Assembly (NCBI GenBank): GCA_946644025.1
Contig: CAMPCG010000135.1
Span: 1-7,589, forward strand
DNA from: an uncultured Prevotellaceae bacterium
GTDB lineage: Bacteria > Bacteroidota > Bacteroidia > Bacteroidales > Bacteroidaceae
Direction of reading: 5' to 3'
Length of the DNA: 7,589 nucleotides
The translations under genes and the position numbers were made by a program. Of this stretch, positions 1 through 6,973 are shown piece after piece (the first letter of the stretch is position 1; each line of letters begins with the position of its first letter). A model generated the notes under the pieces. That model was not told the DNA's origin. It did no database searches and was given only the letters and a program-made list of their open reading frames with translations.

Positions 1-838
<838 letters not shown>

Positions 839-871
839 TTACGTTTCGTTTTATTTGGGGTTTTTAGGGTG

Positions 872-902
872 CAAAGGTACGAATATTCGGCCAAATGGCC
901 AA
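872..902 (-). promoter_or_regulatory. trpS promoter, Bacteroidetes -33/-7 type
   Basis: On the minus strand, TACCTTTG at 879-872 matches the Bacteroidetes -7 consensus TAnnTTTG exactly. A TTG at 902-900 lies 20 bp upstream of it, which is the expected -33 spacing. Transcription should begin near 865, leaving a leader of about 30 nt before the trpS ATG. No T-box or leader-peptide structure is evident in that short leader. Confidence 0.75.
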
Positions 903-949
903 GTAATTTCCTGAAATTGTTTGATTACTAACGATTTTGCCCCGTCTTT

Positions 950-981
950 TTGCCCTGTTTCGGGAAAAAGTGCTACCTTTG
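950..981 (+). promoter_or_regulatory. Promoter of the HD-domain/nudC operon
   Basis: TACCTTTG at 974-981 matches TAnnTTTG exactly, and TTG at 950-952 lies 21 bp upstream. The element ends only 7 bp before the ATG at 989, so the predicted transcript start falls at or within a few bases of the start codon. The roughly 47 bp between the -33 elements of this and the trpS promoter is AT-rich and would be the place for any shared control. Confidence 0.75.
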
Positions 982-988
982 CAACCTC

Positions 989-2215
989 ATGAACGACTCT
1001 AAGATTATCAACGACCCGGTCTTCGGGTTCATCAAGATTCCCCGCGGCCTGCTCTACGACATCGTCCGGCATCCGCTCTTCCAGCGTCTCAACCGCATCA
1101 ACCAGCTGGGGCTGGCCTTCGTGGTCTACCCCGGCGCCCGCCACACCCGCTTCCAGCACTCCCTGGGCGCCTTCCACCTCATGAGCGAGGCCATCCTCTC
1201 GCTCCAGCAGAAGGGGATCTTCGTCTTCGACTCCGAGGCCGAGGCCGTCGGCGCAGCCATCCTCATGCACGACATCGGCCACGGTCCCTTCTCCCACGTG
1301 CTCGAGAACACGCTCATCAGCGGCATCAGCCACGAGGACATCTCGCTGCTCATGATGGAGCGCATCAACCGCGACCTGGGGCAGCAGCTGGGCATGGCCA
1401 TCGCCATCTTCCGCGACCAGTACCCCAAGCGGTTCCTCCACCAGCTCATCTCCAGCCAGCTCGACATGGACCGCCTCGACTACCTGCGCCGGGACTCCTT
1501 CTACACCGGAGTGACCGAGGGAAACATCGGCTCGGCACGCATCATCAAGATGCTCAACGTGGTCGACGACCGGCTCGTGGTAGAGCAGAAGGGCATCTAC
1601 TCCATAGAGAACTACCTCACCTCGCGCCGGCTGATGTACTGGCAGGTATACATGCACAAGACCGCCGTGGCCTTCGAGCGTGTGCTCGTCAACGTGCTCA
1701 CACGAGCCAAAGACCTCACCCGACAGGGGCACGACGTCTTCGCAGCCCCGGCACTGAAGTACTTCCTCAGCCACGACGTCGACCGAGCCCACTTCGAGGC
1801 ACACCAGGAAGAGGCCCTGCAGATGTACAGCGAACTGGACGACAGCGACATCTGGAGCGCGCTCAAAGTGTGGCGCCACGACAAGGACACGGTGCTCGCC
1901 ACACTGGCCTCAGACATGCTCGACCGCCACATCTTCAAGGCACACGTCAGCGAACAGCCATTCAGCGACGAAGACATAGACCGCACGGCGCACGACATAG
2001 CCACGTCCATAGGTATAGGCACCGACGAAGCACGACGATACATGATGAGCACGGGCACCATGCAGAAGGACATGTACTCCGTAGACGACGACGCCATAGA
2101 CATACTCTACAAGGACGGCACCATACGCAACATCCTCGACGCATCGGAGATACTTAACGTGCAACTACTCTCGCGCAAGGTCCGAAAGTACTACCTCTGC
2201 CACCAACGGATTTAA
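989..2215 (+). CDS. HD-domain phosphohydrolase (SAMHD1/dGTPase-like)
   Basis: A 408-residue cytoplasmic metal-dependent phosphohydrolase of the HD superfamily, COG1078-like. The metal-binding residues are visible: H57 in RHTRFQHSLG, H94-D95 in ILMHDIGHGPFSH, and the distal Asp, probably D161, in QLDMDRLDYLRRDS. The last stretch resembles the IDVDKWDYFARD segment of SAMHD1. The N-terminus (NDSKIINDPVFGFIKIP, then HPLFQRLNRINQLG) is also typical. Relatives hydrolyse dNTPs or other nucleotides; the substrate here cannot be read from sequence. An upstream in-frame TTG at 950 lies inside the promoter, so ATG 989 is chosen. It is followed after 6 bp by nudC, so the two are probably co-transcribed. 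No frame damage is seen. Confidence 0.92.
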   Translation: MNDSKIINDPVFGFIKIPRGLLYDIVRHPLFQRLNRINQLGLAFVVYPGARHTRFQHSLGAFHLMSEAILSLQQKGIFVFDSEAEAVGAAILMHDIGHGPFSHVLENTLISGISHEDISLLMMERINRDLGQQLGMAIAIFRDQYPKRFLHQLISSQLDMDRLDYLRRDSFYTGVTEGNIGSARIIKMLNVVDDRLVVEQKGIYSIENYLTSRRLMYWQVYMHKTAVAFERVLVNVLTRAKDLTRQGHDVFAAPALKYFLSHDVDRAHFEAHQEEALQMYSELDDSDIWSALKVWRHDKDTVLATLASDMLDRHIFKAHVSEQPFSDEDIDRTAHDIATSIGIGTDEARRYMMSTGTMQKDMYSVDDDAIDILYKDGTIRNILDASEILNVQLLSRKVRKYYLCHQRI

Positions 2216-2221
2216 CGGATT

Positions 2222-3043
2222 ATGAACAAGCCACATTATTATTTTGTATTCTGTAAAGAGAGCCTCCTGTTGGAGCAGCTTCCCGACGGCACCTTCACCG
2301 TCCCTATGGGGGTAGAGCCGCCCACCGAGGTCAAGCCATGGACCACCATACTCAACGTAACGCCCATGTCCGACGGCACCCCAGTCAGCACATACGCCAT
2401 CGACACCGTGCCACCCGACATCGACGCAGCGCCCGACCAAATCGTAGAGAGCAAATCCGCAAACAGCCGATTCCTCTGTCCGCTCCGCCAGAGCTACTAC
2501 CACCTGCCCGAGCCCCTCTACCTCAAGGCCGGCAAGTGTGCCGAGCTGCTCTACTGGGACCGCAACACCCGCTTCTGCGGCGTCTGCGGAGGGCCCATGC
2601 GCCTGCACACCGACATCTCAAAGCGCTGCGAGCACTGCGGCAAGGAGGTGTGGCCCCAGCTGGCCACGGCCGTCATCGTGCTCATACACCGGGGCCCCGA
2701 CGAGGTGCTCCTGGCCCGCGGCCGCAGCTTCCGCACCGACTTCTACGGCCTCATCGCCGGGTTCGTGGAGACCGGCGAGACCCTCGAGGAGGCCGTACGC
2801 CGCGAGGTGCGCGAGGAGACGGGCCTCACCATCCGCAACATCAGCTACTTCGACTCCCAGCCCTGGCCCTACCCCTGCGGACTCATGGTGGGCTTCAACG
2901 CCGACTACGATTCCGGCGAGCTCCACCTGCAGCGCGAGGAGCTGCGCAAGGCAGCATGGTTCCACCGCGACCACCTGCCGCGACTGCCCGAAAAACTCTC
3001 CATAGCCCGACGGCTCATAGACCACTGGCTCGCAGAGCCATAA
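2222..3043 (+). CDS. nudC: NudC-like Nudix hydrolase (NAD+ diphosphatase / NAD-RNA decapping)
   Basis: A 273-residue Nudix enzyme close in length to E. coli NudC (257). A zinc ribbon is formed by C119, C122, C136 and C139 (FCGVCGG...RCEHCG). The Nudix box runs from G180 to L202 and fits GX5EX7REUXEEXGU, with catalytic glutamates E195, E198 and E199. The NudC-specific SQPWP follows at 212-216 (SQPWPYP where E. coli has SQPWPFP). Family members split NAD(H) to NMN(H) and AMP, and some remove NAD caps from RNA 5' ends. The first ~100 residues form the variable NudC N-terminal region. It begins 6 bp after the HD-gene stop, with no room for a promoter, so it probably depends on the upstream one. 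The shared operon suggests joint nucleotide clean-up, which is an inference. No clear terminator hairpin follows. Confidence 0.93.
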   Translation: MNKPHYYFVFCKESLLLEQLPDGTFTVPMGVEPPTEVKPWTTILNVTPMSDGTPVSTYAIDTVPPDIDAAPDQIVESKSANSRFLCPLRQSYYHLPEPLYLKAGKCAELLYWDRNTRFCGVCGGPMRLHTDISKRCEHCGKEVWPQLATAVIVLIHRGPDEVLLARGRSFRTDFYGLIAGFVETGETLEEAVRREVREETGLTIRNISYFDSQPWPYPCGLMVGFNADYDSGELHLQREELRKAAWFHRDHLPRLPEKLSIARRLIDHWLAEP

Positions 3044-3143
3044 ACACGCCCCGCACGACAGAAACAGCCCCCAAAAACACCCCCCAATCTGCTAAATACC
3101 ATTAAATTATGTTTCAAATTACACACGTAGACAAAAATATATG

Positions 3144-3151
3144 TACTTTTG
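3144..3151 (+). promoter_or_regulatory. Possible -7 element ahead of the PIN remnant
   Basis: TACTTTTG fits TAnnTTTG and lies 14 bp before the ATG at 3166. No good TTG is found about 20 bp upstream (the region reads AAATTACACACG), so only half of the promoter is convincing. It probably belonged to the intact ancestor of the broken gene below and may still drive transcription toward the large secreted-protein gene. The rest of 3044-3143 holds nothing recognisable. Confidence 0.4.
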
Positions 3152-3165
3152 CACCCGATTGGCTG

Positions 3166-3311
3166 ATGAAAGGTGAAAGATTCCTATTGGACACCTGCAT
3201 ATTCACCCACATGGTCATCGAGCCATTACAATGAGGATACCCCTAATTTCCAGCGACAGCAAGTCCGACTTCTACCGCAGACAAGGACTTGAACTGATCT
3301 ATAACGAATAA
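3166..3311 (+). pseudogene. Remnant of a PIN-domain (VapC-type) toxin gene
   Basis: Two tiny overlapping frames look like the two ends of one PIN-domain ribonuclease. The first (3166-3234, 22 aa) reads MKGERFLLDTCIFTHMVIEP; LLDTCIF matches the usual VapC start, with the first catalytic Asp after LL. The second (3231-3311, 26 aa, +2 frame) reads RIPLISSDSKSDFYRRQGLE and ends LIYNE; the ISSD segment fits the last acidic active-site strand and C-terminal end. PIN toxins are typically about 130 residues, so roughly 80 central residues are gone and the join is out of frame. No antitoxin gene is adjacent. The call rests on recalled family patterns over short segments. Two unrelated short peptides or chance similarity remain possible. 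Confidence 0.5.
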
Positions 3312-3354
3312 TTCTATAACAATTCACTTAATATTTACCTAAAAACTAACTAAA

Positions 3355-6204
3355 ATGAAAAAAACAAAACTCTTCAAGTCGCTCCTACTGGCAGCAGGAC
3401 TGTGCGTGGGGGCAAGTGCGTGGGCAGATGAATGGTCAATTGACTTTACTGCTATTTATAGTGCAAATAATTATGAAGGAGACAAGTCAGTAACCATTTC
3501 TTCGGATGTGGCTACCATTGGTGGAACTGGCATGGGTACATGTACAGTCGAGAATCAAGCATTTAACTCTAATTTTGTTCTTCAAACAGGCACTAAATGG
3601 TTGTTAAGGAAAGGTGGTTTATATCAGTTCAATAGCGGCGGACGTGCCTTGGGTATGCTGAATTGCACTGAAGGCCAAATAATTACCATTGCTGCAACTG
3701 GTGATCCGAACCCCAGCACGAATGTTACACTGAAATCTAGTTCAAATGGCACCTATGTTTATACTGTGAATGCGGATGGTAACGTAAAATTTACTCCTGC
3801 CCGCTATCTCTATTTCACAAGCATATCTGTTGCAAATCCTTCTGCTACAGATGTTGATTACACTGTAAAATATGTAGACGGGAATAATAACGAAATTAAA
3901 ACTGCAGCCACATACAGTGGGAATCCGGGAACCTCTATCACTCTGGGGGATAACGATAAAGCTCCTATCTATAAAGATAATAAAAAATACATATATTCAT
4001 CTGACGACTCAGAGGGAAAAACTATTGCATCTGATGGGACAACAGTGGTGACAGTAACTTTCCGTGAGGCTACTACTTATTCATGGACGGCAAAAAGTAG
4101 TGTCGGCGACTACACCACGAGCGGCGAAGCCTTCGAAGGCGACAAGGCCAGCGTGAAATATCCGTTCTATTTGCTCGTCGATGGAAAGCTGTGGAAGAAG
4201 GACGCAACAAACCAAGTATTCGCACAGAACTTCGACGTGACCGAGAACAACCAGGAGTTCACGCTCACTTACACTGAGACCGACATTGAGAACGTGGTGT
4301 TCTTGGCAGAGGTGGAGGACATCAACGGCATGAGCATCGTGAATACCGGCAACGCCGAGGCCCGCTCCTCACAGCGTGCAGCAGGTTATTCTGCTAACGG
4401 CATGACAGCCATCACCTCGCTGCCCGCAGGCAAGTACACGATGAAGGCACGTTTCTACTCACCCACATCAAACGGCGGAAAATATAAATTCTATACTGGC
4501 AACCGTCAGATTTTTGCGGCAACCACTGGAAACGGCAACGCCAACGACGTCACCAGCGAAGCATTCGTGCTGGCACAGGAGAGCAACGATATCCTGCTCG
4601 GACAGTGTAGTGCTACCGTTGCCGTCGACTTCGTCTACATCCAGAGCGCCGGCACTCCCACCGAGGAGGAGCTTGCTGAGGCCGCTGCTGCCGATATAAA
4701 GGCCGACAAGGCTGCCCGTGTGTTTAACATCATCGGTATTGGCAACGACTGGAATACCGACCACCAAATGACTCAGAGCAGTGTCGAGGGTGAGGAGGAT
4801 ATCTACACCTTCACCACCACTATGAATGTTGTTGGTGGCGAGGCTGACGAATACTTTGGCTATAAACTCCGTCAGGACAGTGACTGGAATGGCTATCAGC
4901 TGCCCCAAAACGGCAATCAGTCGTGGAAGGATCAGGTTGACGGCATTGGCAAGTACACACTGACTTTCACCGCCGACGTAGCTAACAACACTTTGGAGTG
5001 TGAGGCTGTGAAGGCCGACTTCACCTACGCCGTAGTAGGTAGCCAGAAGGTCGATGGCAACGACGTGGAGTCCGACCTCTTCGATGGTTCATGGAACACC
5101 GCCGCCACCACCGACATCCTGACCAAGGGCAGCGACGGCAAGTTCACCCTGAGTAAGAAGGTTGCACTTACTGCCCAGTATGTGGAGTTCAAGGTCGTGG
5201 CTAAGGATGGTGATGATGTCTTGAAGTGGTTCGGTAATGGAACATATACAGACGGCAACGAGAACAACGCCAACTACAACTTCACAAGCGACGGTACATA
5301 CCAGGTCATCTTCTCCTTCGACGGCAGCGTTGTCAGTGCCACCGCTGTTAAGGAAGAGACATTCACTGTTGCTGGCTGCTACAAGGTTGGTAATGACGAT
5401 CAAGCTTCGTTCTTCGGAACAGCTTGGGATCCTACAGTTGCTGCCAACAACATGATCCTCAAAGAGGACGGCATCTACGAACTGAAGTTCACTGATGTGG
5501 AGTTGACAGAGACTGGCACCATCACCTATAAGGTCGTCAAAGATAACGCTTGGGATACAGCATATCCCAGCTCCAATGCCACATGGGGCGTTGCAGAGGC
5601 TGGTATCTACGACATCACCTTCACCTTCGATCCCACTAACAACAACGCAGTCGCCTGCAACCTGGCCATCAAGAAGGACATCACTTCTGCAGGATATGCT
5701 ACCTATTGCAGCAGCTACGCGATTGATTTCGCTTCCGCAGGCCTCTCTGCCTACATCGCCAAGATTGAAGGCTCTGCAGTGACCTTCGCACCCATTGACG
5801 ATGTTCCCGCCAACACTGGCGTGCTGCTGAAGGGCGCCGAAGGTAGCTACAAGCTGCCCATCGTTGGAAGCACCACCTCTGACGTGAATGGCAATATCCT
5901 CGTAGGAACCGTTACTGGTTGTACTGCTCCTGCTAACAGCTTCGTGCTGATGGACGGCACAAGCGGCGTGGGCTTCTACAAGGCCACCAACGCCTTCAAC
6001 GTCGGTGCACACACCGCTTACATCCCCGCCGACGTGGCTGGTGCTCGTACCTTCATCGCTATTGAGGGCGAGGCAACAGGCATTGAGGGCATTGCTGCTG
6101 AGAAGAACTTCAACGGCGAGATCTACAACCTGCAGGGACAGCGCGTCGTGAAGGCTCAGAAGGGTCTCTACATCATCAACGGCAAGAAGGTCCTGGTGAA
6201 GTAA
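3355..6204 (+). CDS. Large secreted modular protein with T9SS-type C-terminal tail
   Basis: A 949-residue exported protein, function unknown. Residues 1-24 are a signal peptide (KK, hydrophobic LLLAAGLCVGA, cleavage after AWA). Visible parts in order: an N-terminal beta-rich domain (25-163); a MucBP-like YTVKYVDG module (169-237); a beta region with VDFVYIQS (240-430); a short Ala/Glu linker (434-455); and three related modules (about 456-553, 557-665, 669-771) with patterns such as YAVVGS...W and VAGCYKVG...W, recalling SusE/SusF or X25 starch-binding modules. Then comes a domain with SAGYATYCSSYAIDF and VPANTGVLLKG (777-903), common before sorting tails in Bacteroidales. The tail IYNLQGQRVVKAQKGLYIIN (923-942) ending GKKVLVK resembles a T9SS type A signal, implying surface display or release. 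No catalytic site is recognised. A glycan-binding role is inferred. The leader is A-rich (AAAAACTAACTAAA). Codons before about 4080 are more AT-rich than later ones. Confidence 0.85.
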   Translation: MKKTKLFKSLLLAAGLCVGASAWADEWSIDFTAIYSANNYEGDKSVTISSDVATIGGTGMGTCTVENQAFNSNFVLQTGTKWLLRKGGLYQFNSGGRALGMLNCTEGQIITIAATGDPNPSTNVTLKSSSNGTYVYTVNADGNVKFTPARYLYFTSISVANPSATDVDYTVKYVDGNNNEIKTAATYSGNPGTSITLGDNDKAPIYKDNKKYIYSSDDSEGKTIASDGTTVVTVTFREATTYSWTAKSSVGDYTTSGEAFEGDKASVKYPFYLLVDGKLWKKDATNQVFAQNFDVTENNQEFTLTYTETDIENVVFLAEVEDINGMSIVNTGNAEARSSQRAAGYSANGMTAITSLPAGKYTMKARFYSPTSNGGKYKFYTGNRQIFAATTGNGNANDVTSEAFVLAQESNDILLGQCSATVAVDFVYIQSAGTPTEEELAEAAAADIKADKAARVFNIIGIGNDWNTDHQMTQSSVEGEEDIYTFTTTMNVVGGEADEYFGYKLRQDSDWNGYQLPQNGNQSWKDQVDGIGKYTLTFTADVANNTLECEAVKADFTYAVVGSQKVDGNDVESDLFDGSWNTAATTDILTKGSDGKFTLSKKVALTAQYVEFKVVAKDGDDVLKWFGNGTYTDGNENNANYNFTSDGTYQVIFSFDGSVVSATAVKEETFTVAGCYKVGNDDQASFFGTAWDPTVAANNMILKEDGIYELKFTDVELTETGTITYKVVKDNAWDTAYPSSNATWGVAEAGIYDITFTFDPTNNNAVACNLAIKKDITSAGYATYCSSYAIDFASAGLSAYIAKIEGSAVTFAPIDDVPANTGVLLKGAEGSYKLPIVGSTTSDVNGNILVGTVTGCTAPANSFVLMDGTSGVGFYKATNAFNVGAHTAYIPADVAGARTFIAIEGEATGIEGIAAEKNFNGEIYNLQGQRVVKAQKGLYIINGKKVLVK

Positions 6205-6232
6205 TTGCGAATTAACAAGAATTGTAAATAAA

Positions 6233-6289
6233 GAAACTAATTGGCACGAAACGAAGATAGAGTTATCCCAATGAGTGCCAATTAGTTTC
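6233..6289. repeat. 15-bp perfect inverted repeat between two genes
   Basis: GAAACTAATTGGCAC (6233-6247) is the exact reverse complement of GTGCCAATTAGTTTC (6275-6289), with a 27-nt loop. It begins 29 nt after the stop of the large secreted-protein gene and ends 29 nt before the small-protein ATG. It is A-rich downstream (CAAAACAAAAAAG), so it lacks the U-tract of a plus-strand intrinsic terminator. A T-rich run would follow it only on the minus strand. It could be a leaky terminator, an RNA processing or stability hairpin that makes the downstream gene differently expressed, or a dyad binding site. Confidence 0.8.
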
Positions 6290-6303
6290 CCAAAACAAAA
6301 AAG

Positions 6304-6309
6304 AAAGGA
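6304..6309 (+). promoter_or_regulatory. Shine-Dalgarno-like site for the small protein
   Basis: AAAGGA lies 9 nt before ATG 6319. It is a better match than any other start in this window has and supports this ATG and real translation of the short gene. Confidence 0.5.
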
Positions 6310-6318
6310 ACCATAACA

Positions 6319-6522
6319 ATGAAAGCAACATATCAGAAACCCGCAACAGAAATCGTCAAGCTCTCTGCCGGCGCCATCCTTACTACCAACTCCAACGGTA
6401 TTCTCAAGGATGACATCACAAAGACCAACTTCGACTTGAGTGGTACCCCGAACGAAACCTCCGAGACCAGCGGTAACCTCTCTCGCCGTTCCATCTGGGA
6501 CGAGGAGGAAGAGGACTTCTAA
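6319..6522 (+). CDS. Small acid-tailed protein of unknown function
   Basis: A 67-residue protein opening MKATYQKPATEIVKLSAGAI and ending RRSIWDEEEEDF. It has no signal peptide, no membrane segment and no cysteine. The Y-x-x-P-x-x-x-V-x-L start and the strongly acidic, aromatic-ended tail resemble a loose group of short Bacteroidales proteins of unknown role, as recalled rather than searched. The middle is rich in Thr, Ser, Asn and Gly and looks unstructured. A Shine-Dalgarno-like AAAGGA and normal codon use support a real gene. It lies 114 bp downstream of the T9SS-type protein on the same strand, past a hairpin and before a strong terminator, so the pair may share a transcript. A precursor peptide, a chaperone or partner of the secreted protein, or an unrelated small protein are all possible. 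Confidence 0.75.
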   Translation: MKATYQKPATEIVKLSAGAILTTNSNGILKDDITKTNFDLSGTPNETSETSGNLSRRSIWDEEEEDF

Positions 6523-6554
6523 CCCGGCCCCGAGGCAGACATACACACATCAAG

Positions 6555-6600
6555 AGCGGCCGTCTCCACCCACGCGGTGGAGGCGGCCGCTTGCTTCATT
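6555..6600 (+). terminator. Strong intrinsic terminator after the small gene
   Basis: GCGGCCGTCTCCACC (6556-6570) pairs with GGTGGAGGCGGCCGC (6576-6590) across a 5-nt CACGC loop. This gives a 15-bp GC-rich stem with one U-G wobble, extended by an A-U pair at 6555/6591. The T-rich stretch TTGCTTCATT follows. It closes the secreted-protein/small-protein unit and separates it from the repeat region. Confidence 0.85.
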
Positions 6601-6621
6601 GTAAAATTTCCGGGGAAATAC

Positions 6622-6653
6622 TTGCACAGTCAGGGAGTCCGTTCGTAACCGTG
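6622..6653 (+). promoter_or_regulatory. Degenerate promoter-like relic
   Basis: TTG at 6622-6624 is followed after 21 bp by TAACCGTG at 6646-6653. The spacing is right for a Bacteroidetes promoter, but the -7 element has lost two of the three T residues. No gene follows before the repeats begin at 6680. It may be the stump of a promoter whose gene was replaced by the repeat cluster, or a chance match. Confidence 0.2.
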
Positions 6654-6679
6654 CGTGTAAAGTTCGTTGCCTTGTTCTG

Positions 6680-6733
6680 TGCGCAGCCGCTCCCCTCCCA
6701 TGTAGGGGAGGGGCAGGGGTGGGGTCAGTATAT
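6680..6733 (-). repeat. C-rich palindromic repeat, left inverted copy
   Basis: On the minus strand it reads ATATACTGACCCCACCCC and onward to GGAGCGGCTGCGCA, identical over 54 bp to 7334-7387. It also forms an inverted pair with the nearer plus-strand copy at 6786-6853: 6681-6699 pairs perfectly with 6813-6831 (19 bp). The left repeat cluster can therefore fold into a hairpin of about 150 nt. Confidence 0.9.
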
Positions 6734-6773
6734 ATTTAGCCGACAGGGGTGGGGTCAGGATATATTTAGCCGG
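6714..6773. repeat. 30-bp tandem repeat, two copies
   Basis: Two adjacent 30-bp copies (6714-6743 and 6744-6773) begin CAGGGGTGGGGTCAG and end TATATTTAGCCG plus A or G. They differ at two positions, one in the middle and one at the last base. A third copy starts (CAGG at 6774) and breaks off. On the minus strand each is the 5' part of the C-rich repeat unit plus an AT-rich spacer, so this looks like local duplication of repeat fragments. Confidence 0.85.
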
Positions 6774-6785
6774 CAGGAAGTTAGA

Positions 6786-6853
6786 GACCCCACCCCTACC
6801 CCTCCCCTTGAGGGGAGGGGAGCGGCTGCGCTTTAATTGGCGAATAAATAGAG
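6786..6853 (+). repeat. C-rich palindromic repeat, copy upstream of the nuclease
   Basis: A 68-bp unit starting GACCCCACCCCTACCCC and ending GGCGAATAAATAGAG. It aligns without gaps to 7341-7408 with 60 of 68 identical positions. Most differences are in the loop of the palindrome and in the AT-rich tail, while the GAGGGGAGCGGCTGCGC segment is unchanged. Confidence 0.9.
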
Positions 6854-6884
6854 GCCATACGCTTTAATTGGCGAATAAATAGAG
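6829..6884 (+). repeat. 25-bp direct repeat of the repeat tail
   Basis: CGCTTTAATTGGCGAATAAA plus TAGAG occurs at 6829-6853 and again, with no mismatch, at 6860-6884. The copies are separated by 6 bp (GCCATA). The first copy is the tail of the 68-bp repeat, so the second is a duplicated tail. Bases 6885-6973 after it are AT-rich and show no convincing TAnnTTTG promoter for the nuclease gene. Confidence 0.9.
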
Positions 6885-6973
6885 ACGACTTATAATATTA
6901 AGTGGTAAAGCTTGCGCAGTCACGACAACTAAACAACATTTCTTCTATTCCTCCGTTGTATAGTAAAAAAACT

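Noticed and set aside
950..988. TTG start at 950 adding 13 residues to the HD protein
   Set aside because: The extra codons overlap the -33 and -7 promoter elements, and the added residues do not fit the family's N-terminus. ATG 989 is far better.
851..1879. Long minus-strand open frame opposite the HD-domain gene
   Set aside because: It is antisense to a gene with clear HD motifs. The translation is low-complexity Val/Glu/His-rich, as expected from reading GC-rich codons backwards.
3385..3408. Possible lipoprotein signal around Cys17 of the secreted protein
   Set aside because: The residues before the Cys are A-G-L, and Leu at -1 does not fit a lipobox. AWA followed by D is a good signal peptidase I site.
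5089..6546. A 485-codon minus-strand open frame opposite the secreted and small proteins
   Set aside because: It is a shadow of the secreted protein: Val/Gly/Cys-rich with no recognisable motif. It crosses the intergenic hairpin and the small-protein gene.
6591..6836. 81-codon plus-strand frame over the left repeats
   Set aside because: Most of it is repeat sequence, it has no ribosome site, and it starts inside the terminator tail. The protein end (PTPTPPLEGRGAAAL) is simply translated repeat.
6620..6922. Similar 12-mers CTTGCACAGTCA (6621-6632) and CTTGCGCAGTCA (6910-6921) as a possible pair of sites
   Set aside because: The match is short, has one mismatch, and does not extend on either side. 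Probably chance.
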